A DNA stretch of 64,000 nucleotides, from the NCBI GenBank assembly GCA_016714935.1, contig JADKBU010000011.1:1-64000 (forward strand). The letters are read 5' to 3'. Of the stretch, positions 1 to 7,612 are shown piece after piece. This DNA comes from Candidatus Accumulibacter propinquus. Lineage in GTDB: Bacteria; Pseudomonadota; Gammaproteobacteria; Burkholderiales; Rhodocyclaceae. The translations under genes were made by a program, and so were the position numbers. Position 1 is the stretch's first letter; each line of letters opens with the position of its first letter. The notes under the pieces are model-generated. The model saw only the letters and a program-made list of their open reading frames with translations. It was not told the DNA's origin and ran no database searches.

Positions 1-32
1 CCTTTCCCCGCCGTTGCCCGGCACGCGGCGAT

Positions 33-398
33 CTACTTCGAAGTCTTGACGCTGCGGGCGGGCGCCTTGCGCTCGGACTTTTTCTTCAGGCCCAGCGAAG
101 CAACTTCGTCCGAATCGGCGCCGAACTGGGCGATGACCTGATCCTTGACGCCGAGAATGAGATTGTGATGTTCCCACTGCGCGGCAATCGCCGCGTCGCG
201 TGCGGCGTCGAGCGCGTTCTGGGCGCGCAGTTCGACCTCCGCGGCGGCGCGCATGGCGTCGTATCGGGCGGTGACCGTTGCCAGGCTGTAGGCCGGGTTG
301 GCCGGACTGTAGCCGGCGATCGCCTTGAGCGCCAGAAAGGTGTTTTCATCGGCCTGCTGTATTTCCGGCGACAGGCGGACTTTTTCGTTCTTTGCCAT
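33..398 (-). CDS. small basic-tailed helical protein, unknown function
   Basis: This 121-residue protein matches no family I recognise. The ATG at 398 was chosen because a strong AGGGGGAGC-type ribosome site lies just upstream, while the open frame further upstream has none. The middle is alanine- and glutamate-rich and probably helical, with several Ala-Arg-Asp-Ala stretches. The C-terminal 20 residues are lysine/arginine-rich (KKKSERK and similar), like a disordered nucleic-acid-binding or polyanion-binding tail. It has no signal peptide or membrane segment. It lies beyond the 21-bp repeat array, downstream of the nitrate operon, and is probably transcribed separately. A phasin-like or nucleoid-associated role is possible but not supported. 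Confidence 0.6.
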   Translation of the reverse strand: MAKNEKVRLSPEIQQADENTFLALKAIAGYSPANPAYSLATVTARYDAMRAAAEVELRAQNALDAARDAAIAAQWEHHNLILGVKDQVIAQFGADSDEVASLGLKKKSERKAPARSVKTSK

Positions 399-526
399 GT
401 TGCTCCCCCTGGAATATGAAGTTGCCGAGAGACGGATTGCCCCTCGCCAAAAATGGTAGGTTGTCGCAGGCAATGCTGTCAACGCGCCGCGTCTCTGACG
501 CCCGCGACAGCGATCCTGAGGCTTTG

Positions 527-714
527 GGAAGGCATCGCGACCGCCCGGGAAGGCATCCTGATGCCTCAGGGAAGCATCCTGACCTCAGGGAAGTATCCGG
601 ACGCTTCATGGAAGCATCCTGACGCCCCAGGAAAGCATCCTGACGCCCCAGGGAAGCATCCTGATGCCTCAGGGAAGCCTCCTGGCCTGTCAGGCAAGCA
701 TCCGGATGCCTCGG
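527..714. repeat. tandem array of ~21-bp palindromic units
   Basis: About nine head-to-tail units with consensus GGAAGCATCCTGACGCCTCAG run through this gap. Boundaries are near 527, 548, 570, 589, 610, 631, 652, 673 and 694. Most units are exactly 21 bp, one is 19 and one is 22. The core GCATCCTGATGC is an inverted repeat, and in the last unit it is the perfect palindrome GCATCCGGATGC. Because the period is a multiple of three, frames on both strands stay open, but neither looks like a real protein. The remainder of the 399-931 gap shows nothing I recognise. Confidence 0.85.
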
Positions 715-931
715 GCAGGCATGCGGCCGCGTCACGCGCCGCCGCTGTCGCTCGTCCCGTGGCCTCTTGCCGGACGCGCCAGCGAGCTGGAACGACATGC
801 GGCCCCGGTCGCCCTAGGTCCTGCGGGATCAGCGGGCAGGCCAGCTTCCCGCCGCGCGTCCGGCATTGCCGGCAGTGGCGGTTGCGGCACGAGTAATCGA
901 CACTGGTTGGCGGTGATCATGGCCTTTTGCT

Positions 932-2614
932 TCAGTGCGTCAGCAGCATCAGCAGGAACAGGTTGAGGAGCAGCGAGATGCCGGCGATGATGCGCCAGGT
1001 GAGCAGCGGGTTGCGCATCGCCAATGGGGTCACCGGTGGTCGGTTGAGTGGCCGACTGGCGCCGCGTTCAAGCGCCAGCAGGAACTCTTCGGCAGTTTCG
1101 AAGCGCTGCGCGGGATCCCTGGCGACGGCCTTGAGCACGACGTTTTCGAGCCAGCCGGGGACGTCCGGGCGATAGCGCGTCGGGGGCACCGGCTCACTGA
1201 ATTTCGGATGCTGGAAAGGCTCGATCTCACCGTAGGGATACTTGCGGGTCAGCAGATGGTAGAGCGTGACGCCGGCGGCGTAGAGGTCGTGCGCCGTGCC
1301 GACCTTGTCGCCGGCGAACAGTTCCGGCGCCATGTAGCTCGGCGTTCCCGGGTTGCCGGGTGGAGACTCGTCTTCCGACAGGCTGAGCGCGACGCCGAGG
1401 TCGAGGATGCGCAGGTGACCGTCGCGGCCGATGTGGATATTCGCCGGTTTGATGTCACGATGGACAACGTCGAGTCGGTGCAGGGCGGACAGCCCTTTCA
1501 TCAACCGGATGCCGTGCTGGACGGCGTCGGCGACGGTGAAATGGAGATCGGCGTCGAGCATCCGTTGCAGCGTTGCGCCCTCGTACCAGGCCTGCAGAAA
1601 ATAGAGACAACTGCGATTTTCGGCCGGTACGAGCTGCGCGAAGAAGGGTGAGACGACGCGCCGCGTGCGCCACTCCTCCATGATCAGCGCGCGGATTTCC
1701 TCGGCATCGTCGGCAAGCTCCGGGCGCAGCGTTTTCAGCACCAGTTGCCGGCCGGAGAGCTGGTCAGTGACCTGGTAGAGCAATGTCGTTCTCGAATCGT
1801 GCAACACCTCGTCGATGCGTAGTCCGTCGAAGATCTGGCCCGGCTTGAAACGCGGCGGCAACGGCAGCCTCGCCGTTCCATCGAGCGAGTCGCGCAAATT
1901 CTCCGGAGGCAGGCGGGCAACGCGCAGGACGACGGCGCTGGCGTTGTCCTGGCCGCCGGAGGCCAGCGCCAGACTGGTCAGCGATGCCGCCGCCTGCTGT
2001 GCGTCGGGATGGGCCAGCAAGGCGGCACGGATGCGGCCAGCGCCGAGCGGTTCCCAGACGCCGTCGGAGCAGAGCAGGAAGCAGTCGCCTTCCTGCAACT
2101 CGCCGTCGAGGAAATCGAGATGGAAGTGACGGTCCAGGCCGACCGCGCGCGACAGCACGTTCTTGAGTTCCGGATGTTCCCAGACGTGGTCGCTGGTCAG
2201 CCGCGTGCAGAGGCCGTCGCGTAGCAGGTACAGACGCGAGTCGCCGACGTGCGCGCAGACGTAGCGGCGGCCGCGCAGCACCAGCACGGTCAGCGTCGTC
2301 GCCATGCCGGCGAGGTCGGGCTGGCGACCGGCTTCGGCCATCACCCAGCGGTTGAGCGGGACCACCACCTTTTCGAGGGCATGCGGCACGCTCCAGGTGT
2401 CGGGCGTCGCGTAGTAATCGGAAAGCAGGCCGCGTACCGTGTACTCGGCGGCTTCACGCCCCCCCTTGTGGCCGCCGATGCCGTCGGCGACGGCGGCGAT
2501 CAGCCCCTTGTTTTCGAGTTCCCCGCCCTGCGGGGTGACCATGCCGCAGAAGTCCTCGTTGCGTTCACGCGGACCGGTCAGCGAGGAATGACCGGCGTCG
2601 ATTTCAAGTGGCAT
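932..2614 (-). CDS. PP2C phosphatase / Ser-Thr protein kinase fusion, membrane-anchored
   Basis: This 560-residue protein joins two opposing activities. Residues 1-235 form a PP2C phosphatase with the metal-binding RxRNED (16-21), DGIGGH (44-49), HVGDSR and GGQDN motifs. Residues ~265-520 form a Hanks-type kinase with the catalytic HRDIKPAN loop, DLG in place of DFG, and GTPSYMAPE in the activation segment. The glycine-rich loop is degenerate. A single hydrophobic helix at the extreme C-terminus probably anchors it to the membrane with both domains cytoplasmic. Related fusions accompany nitrate-assimilation genes in pseudomonads, and here it follows the nitrate transporter by about 70 bp on the same strand. 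Its substrate is unknown. Confidence 0.93.
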   Translation of the reverse strand: MPLEIDAGHSSLTGPRERNEDFCGMVTPQGGELENKGLIAAVADGIGGHKGGREAAEYTVRGLLSDYYATPDTWSVPHALEKVVVPLNRWVMAEAGRQPDLAGMATTLTVLVLRGRRYVCAHVGDSRLYLLRDGLCTRLTSDHVWEHPELKNVLSRAVGLDRHFHLDFLDGELQEGDCFLLCSDGVWEPLGAGRIRAALLAHPDAQQAAASLTSLALASGGQDNASAVVLRVARLPPENLRDSLDGTARLPLPPRFKPGQIFDGLRIDEVLHDSRTTLLYQVTDQLSGRQLVLKTLRPELADDAEEIRALIMEEWRTRRVVSPFFAQLVPAENRSCLYFLQAWYEGATLQRMLDADLHFTVADAVQHGIRLMKGLSALHRLDVVHRDIKPANIHIGRDGHLRILDLGVALSLSEDESPPGNPGTPSYMAPELFAGDKVGTAHDLYAAGVTLYHLLTRKYPYGEIEPFQHPKFSEPVPPTRYRPDVPGWLENVVLKAVARDPAQRFETAEEFLLALERGASRPLNRPPVTPLAMRNPLLTWRIIAGISLLLNLFLLMLLTH

Positions 2615-2687
2615 CGTGGAACGGCTCCGGAAAGGGAAGGGCGGCAGGTCGCACTGTACCTTGCCGCCCGCTCGCCATGGCTGCGAA

Positions 2688-3899
2688 TCAGATCCTGGCC
2701 GCGGTCAGGTGCGCCGCCCCCCAGGTGGTCCGCCAGCGGGTCTTGACGCCGCTCAACCCGGCCAGCGCCAGGATGGCGAGGGTGGCAAAGATCAGCAAGC
2801 CCATCTGATAGCTGCCGGTGATCTGCCGTGCGTAACCCAGCGATGACGCCAGATAGAAACCACCGACGCCGCCAGCCATGCCGACCAGTCCGGTCATCAC
2901 GCCGATTTCCTTGCGGAAGCGCTGTGGCACCAACTGGAAGACGGCGCCGTTGCCCATGCCCAGGGCCAGCATCGCCCCGACGAAGGCGAGCAGCGCCATC
3001 CACGCGGTCGGCAGGCCAATGCTGGCGATGCCGAGAAAGATCGCCGCCAGCACGTACATCACCGACAGGCTCTTGATGCCGCCGATGCGGTCGGCGACGT
3101 TGCCGCCGATGGGTCGGACCATCGAGCCGGCAAAGACGCAGGCGGCGGTGAAGAAGCCGGCGGTTTTCGCGTCCAGGCCGTACTGGATGTTGAAATAGAT
3201 GGTCAGTGACGAGGCCAGGCCGACGAAGCCGCCGAAGGTCACCGAGTAGAAGAACATGAACCACCAGGCGTCGCTGTCCTGGAGCACTTTCAGGTACTCG
3301 GCCAGCGACTTCGGTGGCGGGCATTCCGGGGCGTCCCTGGCCACCAGCAGGTAGAAGACGAAGACCACGATCAGCGGCAGCAGCGCCAGCCCGAAGACGT
3401 TGGTCCAGCCGAAGGCGATCGCCAGGCTGGGGGCGATCAGGGCGGCCAGCGCGGTCCCCGAATTGCCGGCACCGGCGATGCCCAGGGCCGTACCCTGATG
3501 CTCAGGCGGGTACCAGCGCGAGGCGAGCGGCAGGGCGACGGCGAACGACGCGCCGGCGACGCCCAGAAAGCCACCGAGAATCAGCGCCTGCGCGTAGCTG
3601 TGGATACCGAAGTACCAGGCGAAGAACAGGGCGACGATGACGATCACCTGGCCGATGGCCCCAGCCAGCTTCGGCTTCAGGTGGTCGACCAGGACGCCCA
3701 TGAAGAGGCGCAGGATCGCGCCGGCGAGCACCGGGGTGGCCACCATCATGCCCTTCTGGGCGTGTGTGAGGCCCAGATCCTTGGCGATCTGCACGCCGAG
3801 CGGGCCGAGCAACACCCAGACCATGAACGCGAGATCGAAATAGAGAAATGCCGCGTACAGCGTCGGCCGATGACCGACCTTCCAGAATGATTTGTCCAT
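2688..3899 (-). CDS. narK: nitrate/nitrite MFS transporter (NasA/NarK type)
   Basis: This 403-residue, roughly 12-helix major facilitator imports nitrate or exchanges it for nitrite across the inner membrane. The N-terminal WKVGHRPTL segment and the nitrate signatures AGAGNSGTALAALIAP and LGMGNGAVFQLVP identify the nitrate-nitrite porter family. It sits between nirD and the PP2C-kinase gene, which suggests an assimilatory (NasA-like) rather than respiratory role; no nar genes are in the window. It is probably transcribed from the sigma-54-type promoter ahead of the nirB remnant. Length is normal for the assimilatory subgroup. Confidence 0.93.
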   Translation of the reverse strand: MDKSFWKVGHRPTLYAAFLYFDLAFMVWVLLGPLGVQIAKDLGLTHAQKGMMVATPVLAGAILRLFMGVLVDHLKPKLAGAIGQVIVIVALFFAWYFGIHSYAQALILGGFLGVAGASFAVALPLASRWYPPEHQGTALGIAGAGNSGTALAALIAPSLAIAFGWTNVFGLALLPLIVVFVFYLLVARDAPECPPPKSLAEYLKVLQDSDAWWFMFFYSVTFGGFVGLASSLTIYFNIQYGLDAKTAGFFTAACVFAGSMVRPIGGNVADRIGGIKSLSVMYVLAAIFLGIASIGLPTAWMALLAFVGAMLALGMGNGAVFQLVPQRFRKEIGVMTGLVGMAGGVGGFYLASSLGYARQITGSYQMGLLIFATLAILALAGLSGVKTRWRTTWGAAHLTAARI

Positions 3900-3922
3900 C
3901 GTGTTTCTCCAGTCGGTTCATA

Positions 3923-4234
3923 TCAGATTTCAAGAAAGACGGTGCCGCTTTCCATCCGCACCGGGTAACGCCGCGAGCAGCCCTGATCGGGGGCGACGGC
4001 CTCGCCGGAATCCAGGCGCAGTTTCCAGCCGTGCAGCGGGCAGGTCACCTGATTGCCATGCACCAGGCCCTGCGACAGTGGCCCGCCCTTGTGCGGGCAC
4101 TGGTCGCGCAGCGCAAACACCTCGCCACCCGAGGTGCGAAAAACGGCAATGTTGCCGCTGGTCGAGCGCACCACGCGACTACCCAGGCGCGGAATTTCTT
4201 CAAGCGTGCAGATCGACTTCCATTCAGCCATTTC
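3923..4234 (-). CDS. nirD: nitrite reductase small subunit NirD (Rieske)
   Basis: This 103-residue NirD is the small subunit of the NADH-dependent assimilatory nitrite reductase. The Rieske-type ligands CPHKGG and CPLHGW are both present, as expected of a [2Fe-2S] protein; classical E. coli NirD lacks them, so this is the ferredoxin-like subtype. The ATG at 4234 was chosen over 4252 because a GGAG site lies about 8 nt upstream. It starts 14 nt after the nirB remnant stops and precedes the transporter. The protein appears intact although its partner NirB is not, so it is orphaned unless another nirB exists elsewhere. Confidence 0.9.
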   Translation of the reverse strand, partial: EMAEWKSICTLEEIPRLGSRVVRSTSGNIAVFRTSGGEVFALRDQCPHKGGPLSQGLVHGNQVTCPLHGWKLRLDSGEAVAPDQGCSRRYPVRMESGTVFLEI

Positions 4235-4248
4235 TGTTCTCCAGTCCT

Positions 4249-4677
4249 TCAAAGCGAAAGCATTTCATACTCGTTCTTCTCAACGCCGGCGATGCGTTCG
4301 GCCCACGGGTCGCGGGCGTCCTGCAACTCGGCCAGCAGGCGTCCGTAAAGCGCCTTGCGGTTTTAGTAGATACCCGCCGACGCCGCCAGCGCCGTGTTCG
4401 GGCGGATGCCGACGGCCATCACCACCAGTTCGGCCGGGATCTGCAGACCGTCCTTGAGGCGGATCGCCGCCACCCGCCCGCTCTCGCCGGCGATCAGCAT
4501 TTCGGTCTGTTTGCCGAGCAGGAACTTCAGCCCCCGGTCTTCGAGCGACTTCTGCAGCATCCCGCCGAAAACGGTGATTTCGTACTGCTCGGGCGCGATC
4601 TTCAGCAATTCTTCGAGCGTGCGTACGCCGGCCATGCCGTTACCGACCATCACCAGTTTCTTCTTGCGCATGAGCAT
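4249..4677 (-). pseudogene. nirB: nirB remnant with two internal deletions and a stop
   Basis: About 142 codons remain of a gene that normally encodes ~810-850 residues. The start is a good NirB N-terminus (VMVGNGMAGVRTLEELL). The sequence then jumps at ITVFGG to the second FAD/NAD half (GMLQKSLEDRG through GIRPNTALAASAGIY), meets a TAA at 4363-4365, and continues in the same frame with what looks like the NirB C-terminus (DPWAERIAGVEKNEYEMLSL, stop at 4249). The ferredoxin-nitrite reductase, Fe-S and siroheme regions are gone, so it cannot reduce nitrite. Alignment to NirB is from memory, and misassembly could produce the same picture. Confidence 0.82.
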
Positions 4678-4710
4678 GACTCCCCATTGCTTCGTCTTGA
4701 TGAGACCCCA

Positions 4711-4730
4711 AAAGCAAGGGATGTACCAGA
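4711..4730 (-). promoter_or_regulatory. sigma-54 promoter of the nitrate/nitrite operon
   Basis: Read on the minus strand, TGGTACATCCCTTGCT matches the RpoN consensus TGGCAC-N5-TTGCT at all invariant positions, with GG and GC ten bases apart (GG 4727-4726, GC 4715-4714). It would start transcription near 4702, some 25 nt before the nirB ATG. This implies control by nitrogen limitation through NtrC or a similar enhancer-binding protein. I did not find a convincing NtrC palindrome in the 280 bp upstream. That stretch, shared with the divergent OmpA gene, otherwise holds nothing recognisable. Confidence 0.75.
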
Positions 4731-5016
4731 ATTGTAGTGAATTGATTTTTTTGGCTTCCCGGCACGTCGTGCGGCCCTGCCTGGATACGGCGCACAGTCC
4801 TTGGGCACGCGGGAGCCTGCCGGTGCGGCATTTGGTGCCTCGGCATCCCTCACTCGATGAGGAATGCTGGTGGGCATCTGACCGCGGGAATCGGCGGGTG
4901 GCGAATCGTGGCGAATTCTGGAGTTGACGCGTGCGGCAAGAGCAGGATAAAAAGCGGGACTATTCATCGTCTGCCGCAACTGCGGTCGACTTACTCATGA
5001 GGAAGGGGAGAAACCA

Positions 5017-5682
5017 GTGATACTGAATCGATTTGCCGTTATCGTCGTGGCCGGTGTGGCGCTTGCCGGTTGCGCTGTCGGGCCACAGCAGCAAGCGGCA
5101 GGGCCAGCCGGCTGCAAGCCGCTCGGCGGCGGCGGGGGCAACAGCGACACGACCAACGCCGTCATCGGCGGCGTCGCCGGCGGCGTACTCGGCGGCGTGA
5201 TCGGAAGTTCGGTGTCCAAGAACTCGCGCGTCGGGGCGCGCAACGGCATCCTGCTGGGCGCGCTTGCCGGCGCCCTGGTCGGTTCGCAATACAACAAGAT
5301 GATCGGCATGACCGAACAGGACGACGGCTCGGTGAAACTGAACATTCCCGGTTCGGTGATGTTCCGCTCCGGTAGCGCCGAAATCAGCCCGGCCTTTGCG
5401 GGCACACTGGACTCCGTGGCCAACACGATCAAGGAGTACTGTGGCGTGACGGGGACCGTGATCGGCCACACCGACAGCACCGGGACACCCGACGGCAACC
5501 GCAAATTGTCCCTGGAACGTGCCCGCTCGGTGTCGAGCTACCTCATGGCTCGCGGCGTCGACGGCGCGCGCCTGCAGCAGTTCGGGCGTGGCCAGGACGA
5601 ACCGATTGCCCCCAACAACACCGATCAAGGTCGTGCGCAAAACCGTCGCGTGGAGATTTTCGTCCGGCCACCCGCGTCCTGA
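5017..5682 (+). CDS. OmpA-family outer-membrane lipoprotein with glycine zipper
   Basis: This 221-residue lipoprotein starts at a GTG preceded by AGGAAGGGGAG. The first 19 residues are a lipoprotein signal ending in the lipobox LAGC, so Cys19 is the lipidated residue. Residues ~45-95 form a Gly/Ala-rich glycine-zipper segment (GGVAGGVLGGVIGSS and ALAGALVGS), common in outer-membrane-associated proteins. The C-terminal ~110 residues are an OmpA domain, with HTDSTGTPDGN and NRRVEI marking the peptidoglycan-binding site. It probably tethers the outer membrane to the cell wall, like Pal or YiaD. It is divergent from the nitrate operon and appears monocistronic. Confidence 0.92.
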   Translation: MILNRFAVIVVAGVALAGCAVGPQQQAAGPAGCKPLGGGGGNSDTTNAVIGGVAGGVLGGVIGSSVSKNSRVGARNGILLGALAGALVGSQYNKMIGMTEQDDGSVKLNIPGSVMFRSGSAEISPAFAGTLDSVANTIKEYCGVTGTVIGHTDSTGTPDGNRKLSLERARSVSSYLMARGVDGARLQQFGRGQDEPIAPNNTDQGRAQNRRVEIFVRPPAS

Positions 5683-5881
5683 GCACTGCAGCAGGGGGGC
5701 GTTGAAGACCGCGCTCGCCCTCGTTGCTGGACCCTTCCCCCAATTCGGCAGTCCACCGGCTCGCGGGGGGTTGCGAGCATTGCCGACCCTGCCTTCCTCT
5801 GGAAAAGTGGCATTCACCCCGGCCGGCGCAAGACCTGGGGCGGTCACTGCACGTCAGTAGGGTGCCCGGCGCTGGGGTAGA

Positions 5882-6352
5882 ATGCCGGCGATGGAAGACG
5901 AATACTTCATGCGCGAGGCGCTCTCTCTGGCGCGTGCTGCCGAATGTCTGGGCGAGGTGCCGGTGGGTGCGCTGGTCGTGCGTGATGGGGTGATCGTCGG
6001 GCGCGGCTTCAATTCACCCATCGGCGAACACGACCCGACGGCGCATGCCGAAATTGCCGCCTTGCGCGACGCCGCGCGCAATCTGCGTAACTACCGTTTG
6101 CCCGGCTGCGAACTGTTCGTGACTCTCGAGCCTTGCGCGATGTGTGGCGGCGCCGTCCTGCAAGCGCGCATTTCCCGCCTGATCTATGGTGCCCGTGATC
6201 CTAAGACGGGCGTGCATGGCAGCGTGGTCGATCTTTTTGCCGTCGAACGCCTCAACCATCACACCGAAGTCGTCGGTGGGGTCCTGGCCGAAGCATGCGG
6301 GCAGTTGCTTTCCGACTTTTTTGCCGCACGGCGCAGCCGTCGAGGGGAATGA
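5882..6352 (+). CDS. tadA: tRNA-specific adenosine deaminase
   Basis: TadA converts the wobble adenosine A34 of tRNA-Arg(ACG) to inosine. The 156-residue protein has the zinc deaminase motifs HAE (with the catalytic glutamate) and PCAMC, plus the conserved N-terminal FMREALSLA. A second ATG at 5891 is equally possible. It would fit the TAGAAT element at 5878-5883, which resembles a -10 box and overlaps the first ATG, and would make the mRNA nearly leaderless; no good -35 is seen. The stop overlaps the next start (ATGA), so the L,D-transpeptidase gene is translationally coupled. Confidence 0.95.
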   Translation: MPAMEDEYFMREALSLARAAECLGEVPVGALVVRDGVIVGRGFNSPIGEHDPTAHAEIAALRDAARNLRNYRLPGCELFVTLEPCAMCGGAVLQARISRLIYGARDPKTGVHGSVVDLFAVERLNHHTEVVGGVLAEACGQLLSDFFAARRSRRGE

Positions 6353-6837
6353 GGGTGCACATCGATATCTCGATCAAGCAGCAGACGCTGCGCCTGTCCG
6401 ACGCATCCGGCCAGGTGCTGCGCACCTACAGCGTGTCAACGGCAACGAAGGGCGCAGGTGAAATCAATGGCAGTTATTGCACGCCGCGCGGCCGACATGT
6501 GATCCGTGCCAAGATTGGCGCGGGACAAGCCGAAAACACGGTGTTTGTTGGTCGGCGGCCGAATGGGGAAATCTACTCCCAAGACCTCGCCAGGCGCTTC
6601 CCGAAGCGGGACTGGATTCTCACGCGCATCCTCTGGCTATCCGGCTGCGAGCCGGGCCGCAACCGCCTCGGCAGCGTCGATACCATGCGTCGCTACGTTT
6701 ACATCCACGGCAGCCCGGACAGCACGCCGATGGGTTGTCCGGGGTCGATCGGCTGCATCCGCATGCACAACGCCGATATCGTCGAACTTTTCGAACTGGT
6801 CCCGCCCTACACCTCGGTCGATATCAGCGAAGACTGA
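6349..6837 (+). CDS. L,D-transpeptidase (YkuD domain)
   Basis: This 162-residue protein is almost entirely a YkuD L,D-transpeptidase domain, which cross-links or anchors peptidoglycan through meso-diaminopimelate. The catalytic signature HGSPDSTPMGCPGSIGCIRM carries the active histidine and cysteine. No signal peptide is seen: the protein starts directly at VHIDISIKQQTL, so export is unclear. The start at 6349 overlaps the tadA stop by four bases, and a GAGGGG site precedes it. Its 3' end overlaps the convergent NRDE gene by 31 bp. Confidence 0.9.
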   Translation: MRVHIDISIKQQTLRLSDASGQVLRTYSVSTATKGAGEINGSYCTPRGRHVIRAKIGAGQAENTVFVGRRPNGEIYSQDLARRFPKRDWILTRILWLSGCEPGRNRLGSVDTMRRYVYIHGSPDSTPMGCPGSIGCIRMHNADIVELFELVPPYTSVDISED

Positions 6838-7589
6838 AAGGTTTCGCAGACCTCGCCGGACGCCCGGGCAGCAGCGTCGAAGCTGCGCTCGAGCAGCGTG
6901 GTCCGCCCATCGCGATCGATGGTCAGCAGTGTCGAGGCGCGCGTGCCGTAGTTCTCCGAGCAGACGAACACCGCCGACAGGATGCGCTCCCAGGCCAGCG
7001 GTACGCCGGTTTCAGGCAGGTGGGTATCGGGGACGATTTCCTGGTCGGCGAGCAGATCCAGGAACAGTTCCTGCGCCGGCAACGCCAGCAGTGCCGCGGC
7101 AAAGGCCGCCTTGGCGCTGGTCAGCTTCGGCCACGGCGTGTCGAGGAGATGATTGGAGAGACCATAGAGGCCTGGTTTCAGCCAGCGGGGCTGGCCGTCG
7201 CCACGGTTCGAGTAGTAGGCCAGAGACTCGCCATCACCGACCACGAGGTTGAACCCGTTGTATTCGGCAGCAGACGTTTCAAGCTGGGTCAGATAGGCGA
7301 CCGGGCTGGCCCGGCTGGTCAGAAAATCAGCGACCAGGGCACCGCGCGAGCGGGCGTCGACGCGTTGTCGGCCACCCTCGCGGTAATTGGTCACAGCTGC
7401 GAAGCGCCGCTGCCGGCTGGCGCCTAGCCAGGTTCCACCGGCTTCGAGATCGCGTCCCGCCAGGACCTGCGGGGCGTCCGGCCAGAACGCGGCGGCGGCG
7501 GTGGGACGAGCAAAGAATTCGTCGCGATTGGCGGCCACGACCAGCGGATAGTCCGGGTGTGCCTGCCAGGCGATCAGGATGAGACACAT
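6807..7589 (-). CDS. NRDE family protein (TANGO2-like)
   Basis: This 260-residue protein begins MCLILIAW and carries the family-naming Asn-Arg-Asp-Glu motif in AANRDEFFARP, followed by LAGRDLEAGGTWLG. These are the hallmarks of the NRDE/TANGO2 family, whose N-terminal cysteine suggests an Ntn-hydrolase-like fold. The bacterial function is not established; eukaryotic members have been linked to heme or lipid handling. Full length for the family. It lies 23 bp downstream of ygfZ on the same strand, and its end overlaps the L,D-transpeptidase gene on the other strand. Confidence 0.9.
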   Translation of the reverse strand: MCLILIAWQAHPDYPLVVAANRDEFFARPTAAAAFWPDAPQVLAGRDLEAGGTWLGASRQRRFAAVTNYREGGRQRVDARSRGALVADFLTSRASPVAYLTQLETSAAEYNGFNLVVGDGESLAYYSNRGDGQPRWLKPGLYGLSNHLLDTPWPKLTSAKAAFAAALLALPAQELFLDLLADQEIVPDTHLPETGVPLAWERILSAVFVCSENYGTRASTLLTIDRDGRTTLLERSFDAAARASGEVCETFQSSLISTEV

Positions 7590-7612
7590 CGTCGGCGGCG
7601 GTGGGCGGCGAC

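Noticed and set aside
527..714. Repeat array as CRISPR or as a coding heptapeptide repeat
   Set aside because: Units are contiguous without unique spacers, no cas genes are present, and frames on both strands are open only because the period is 21.
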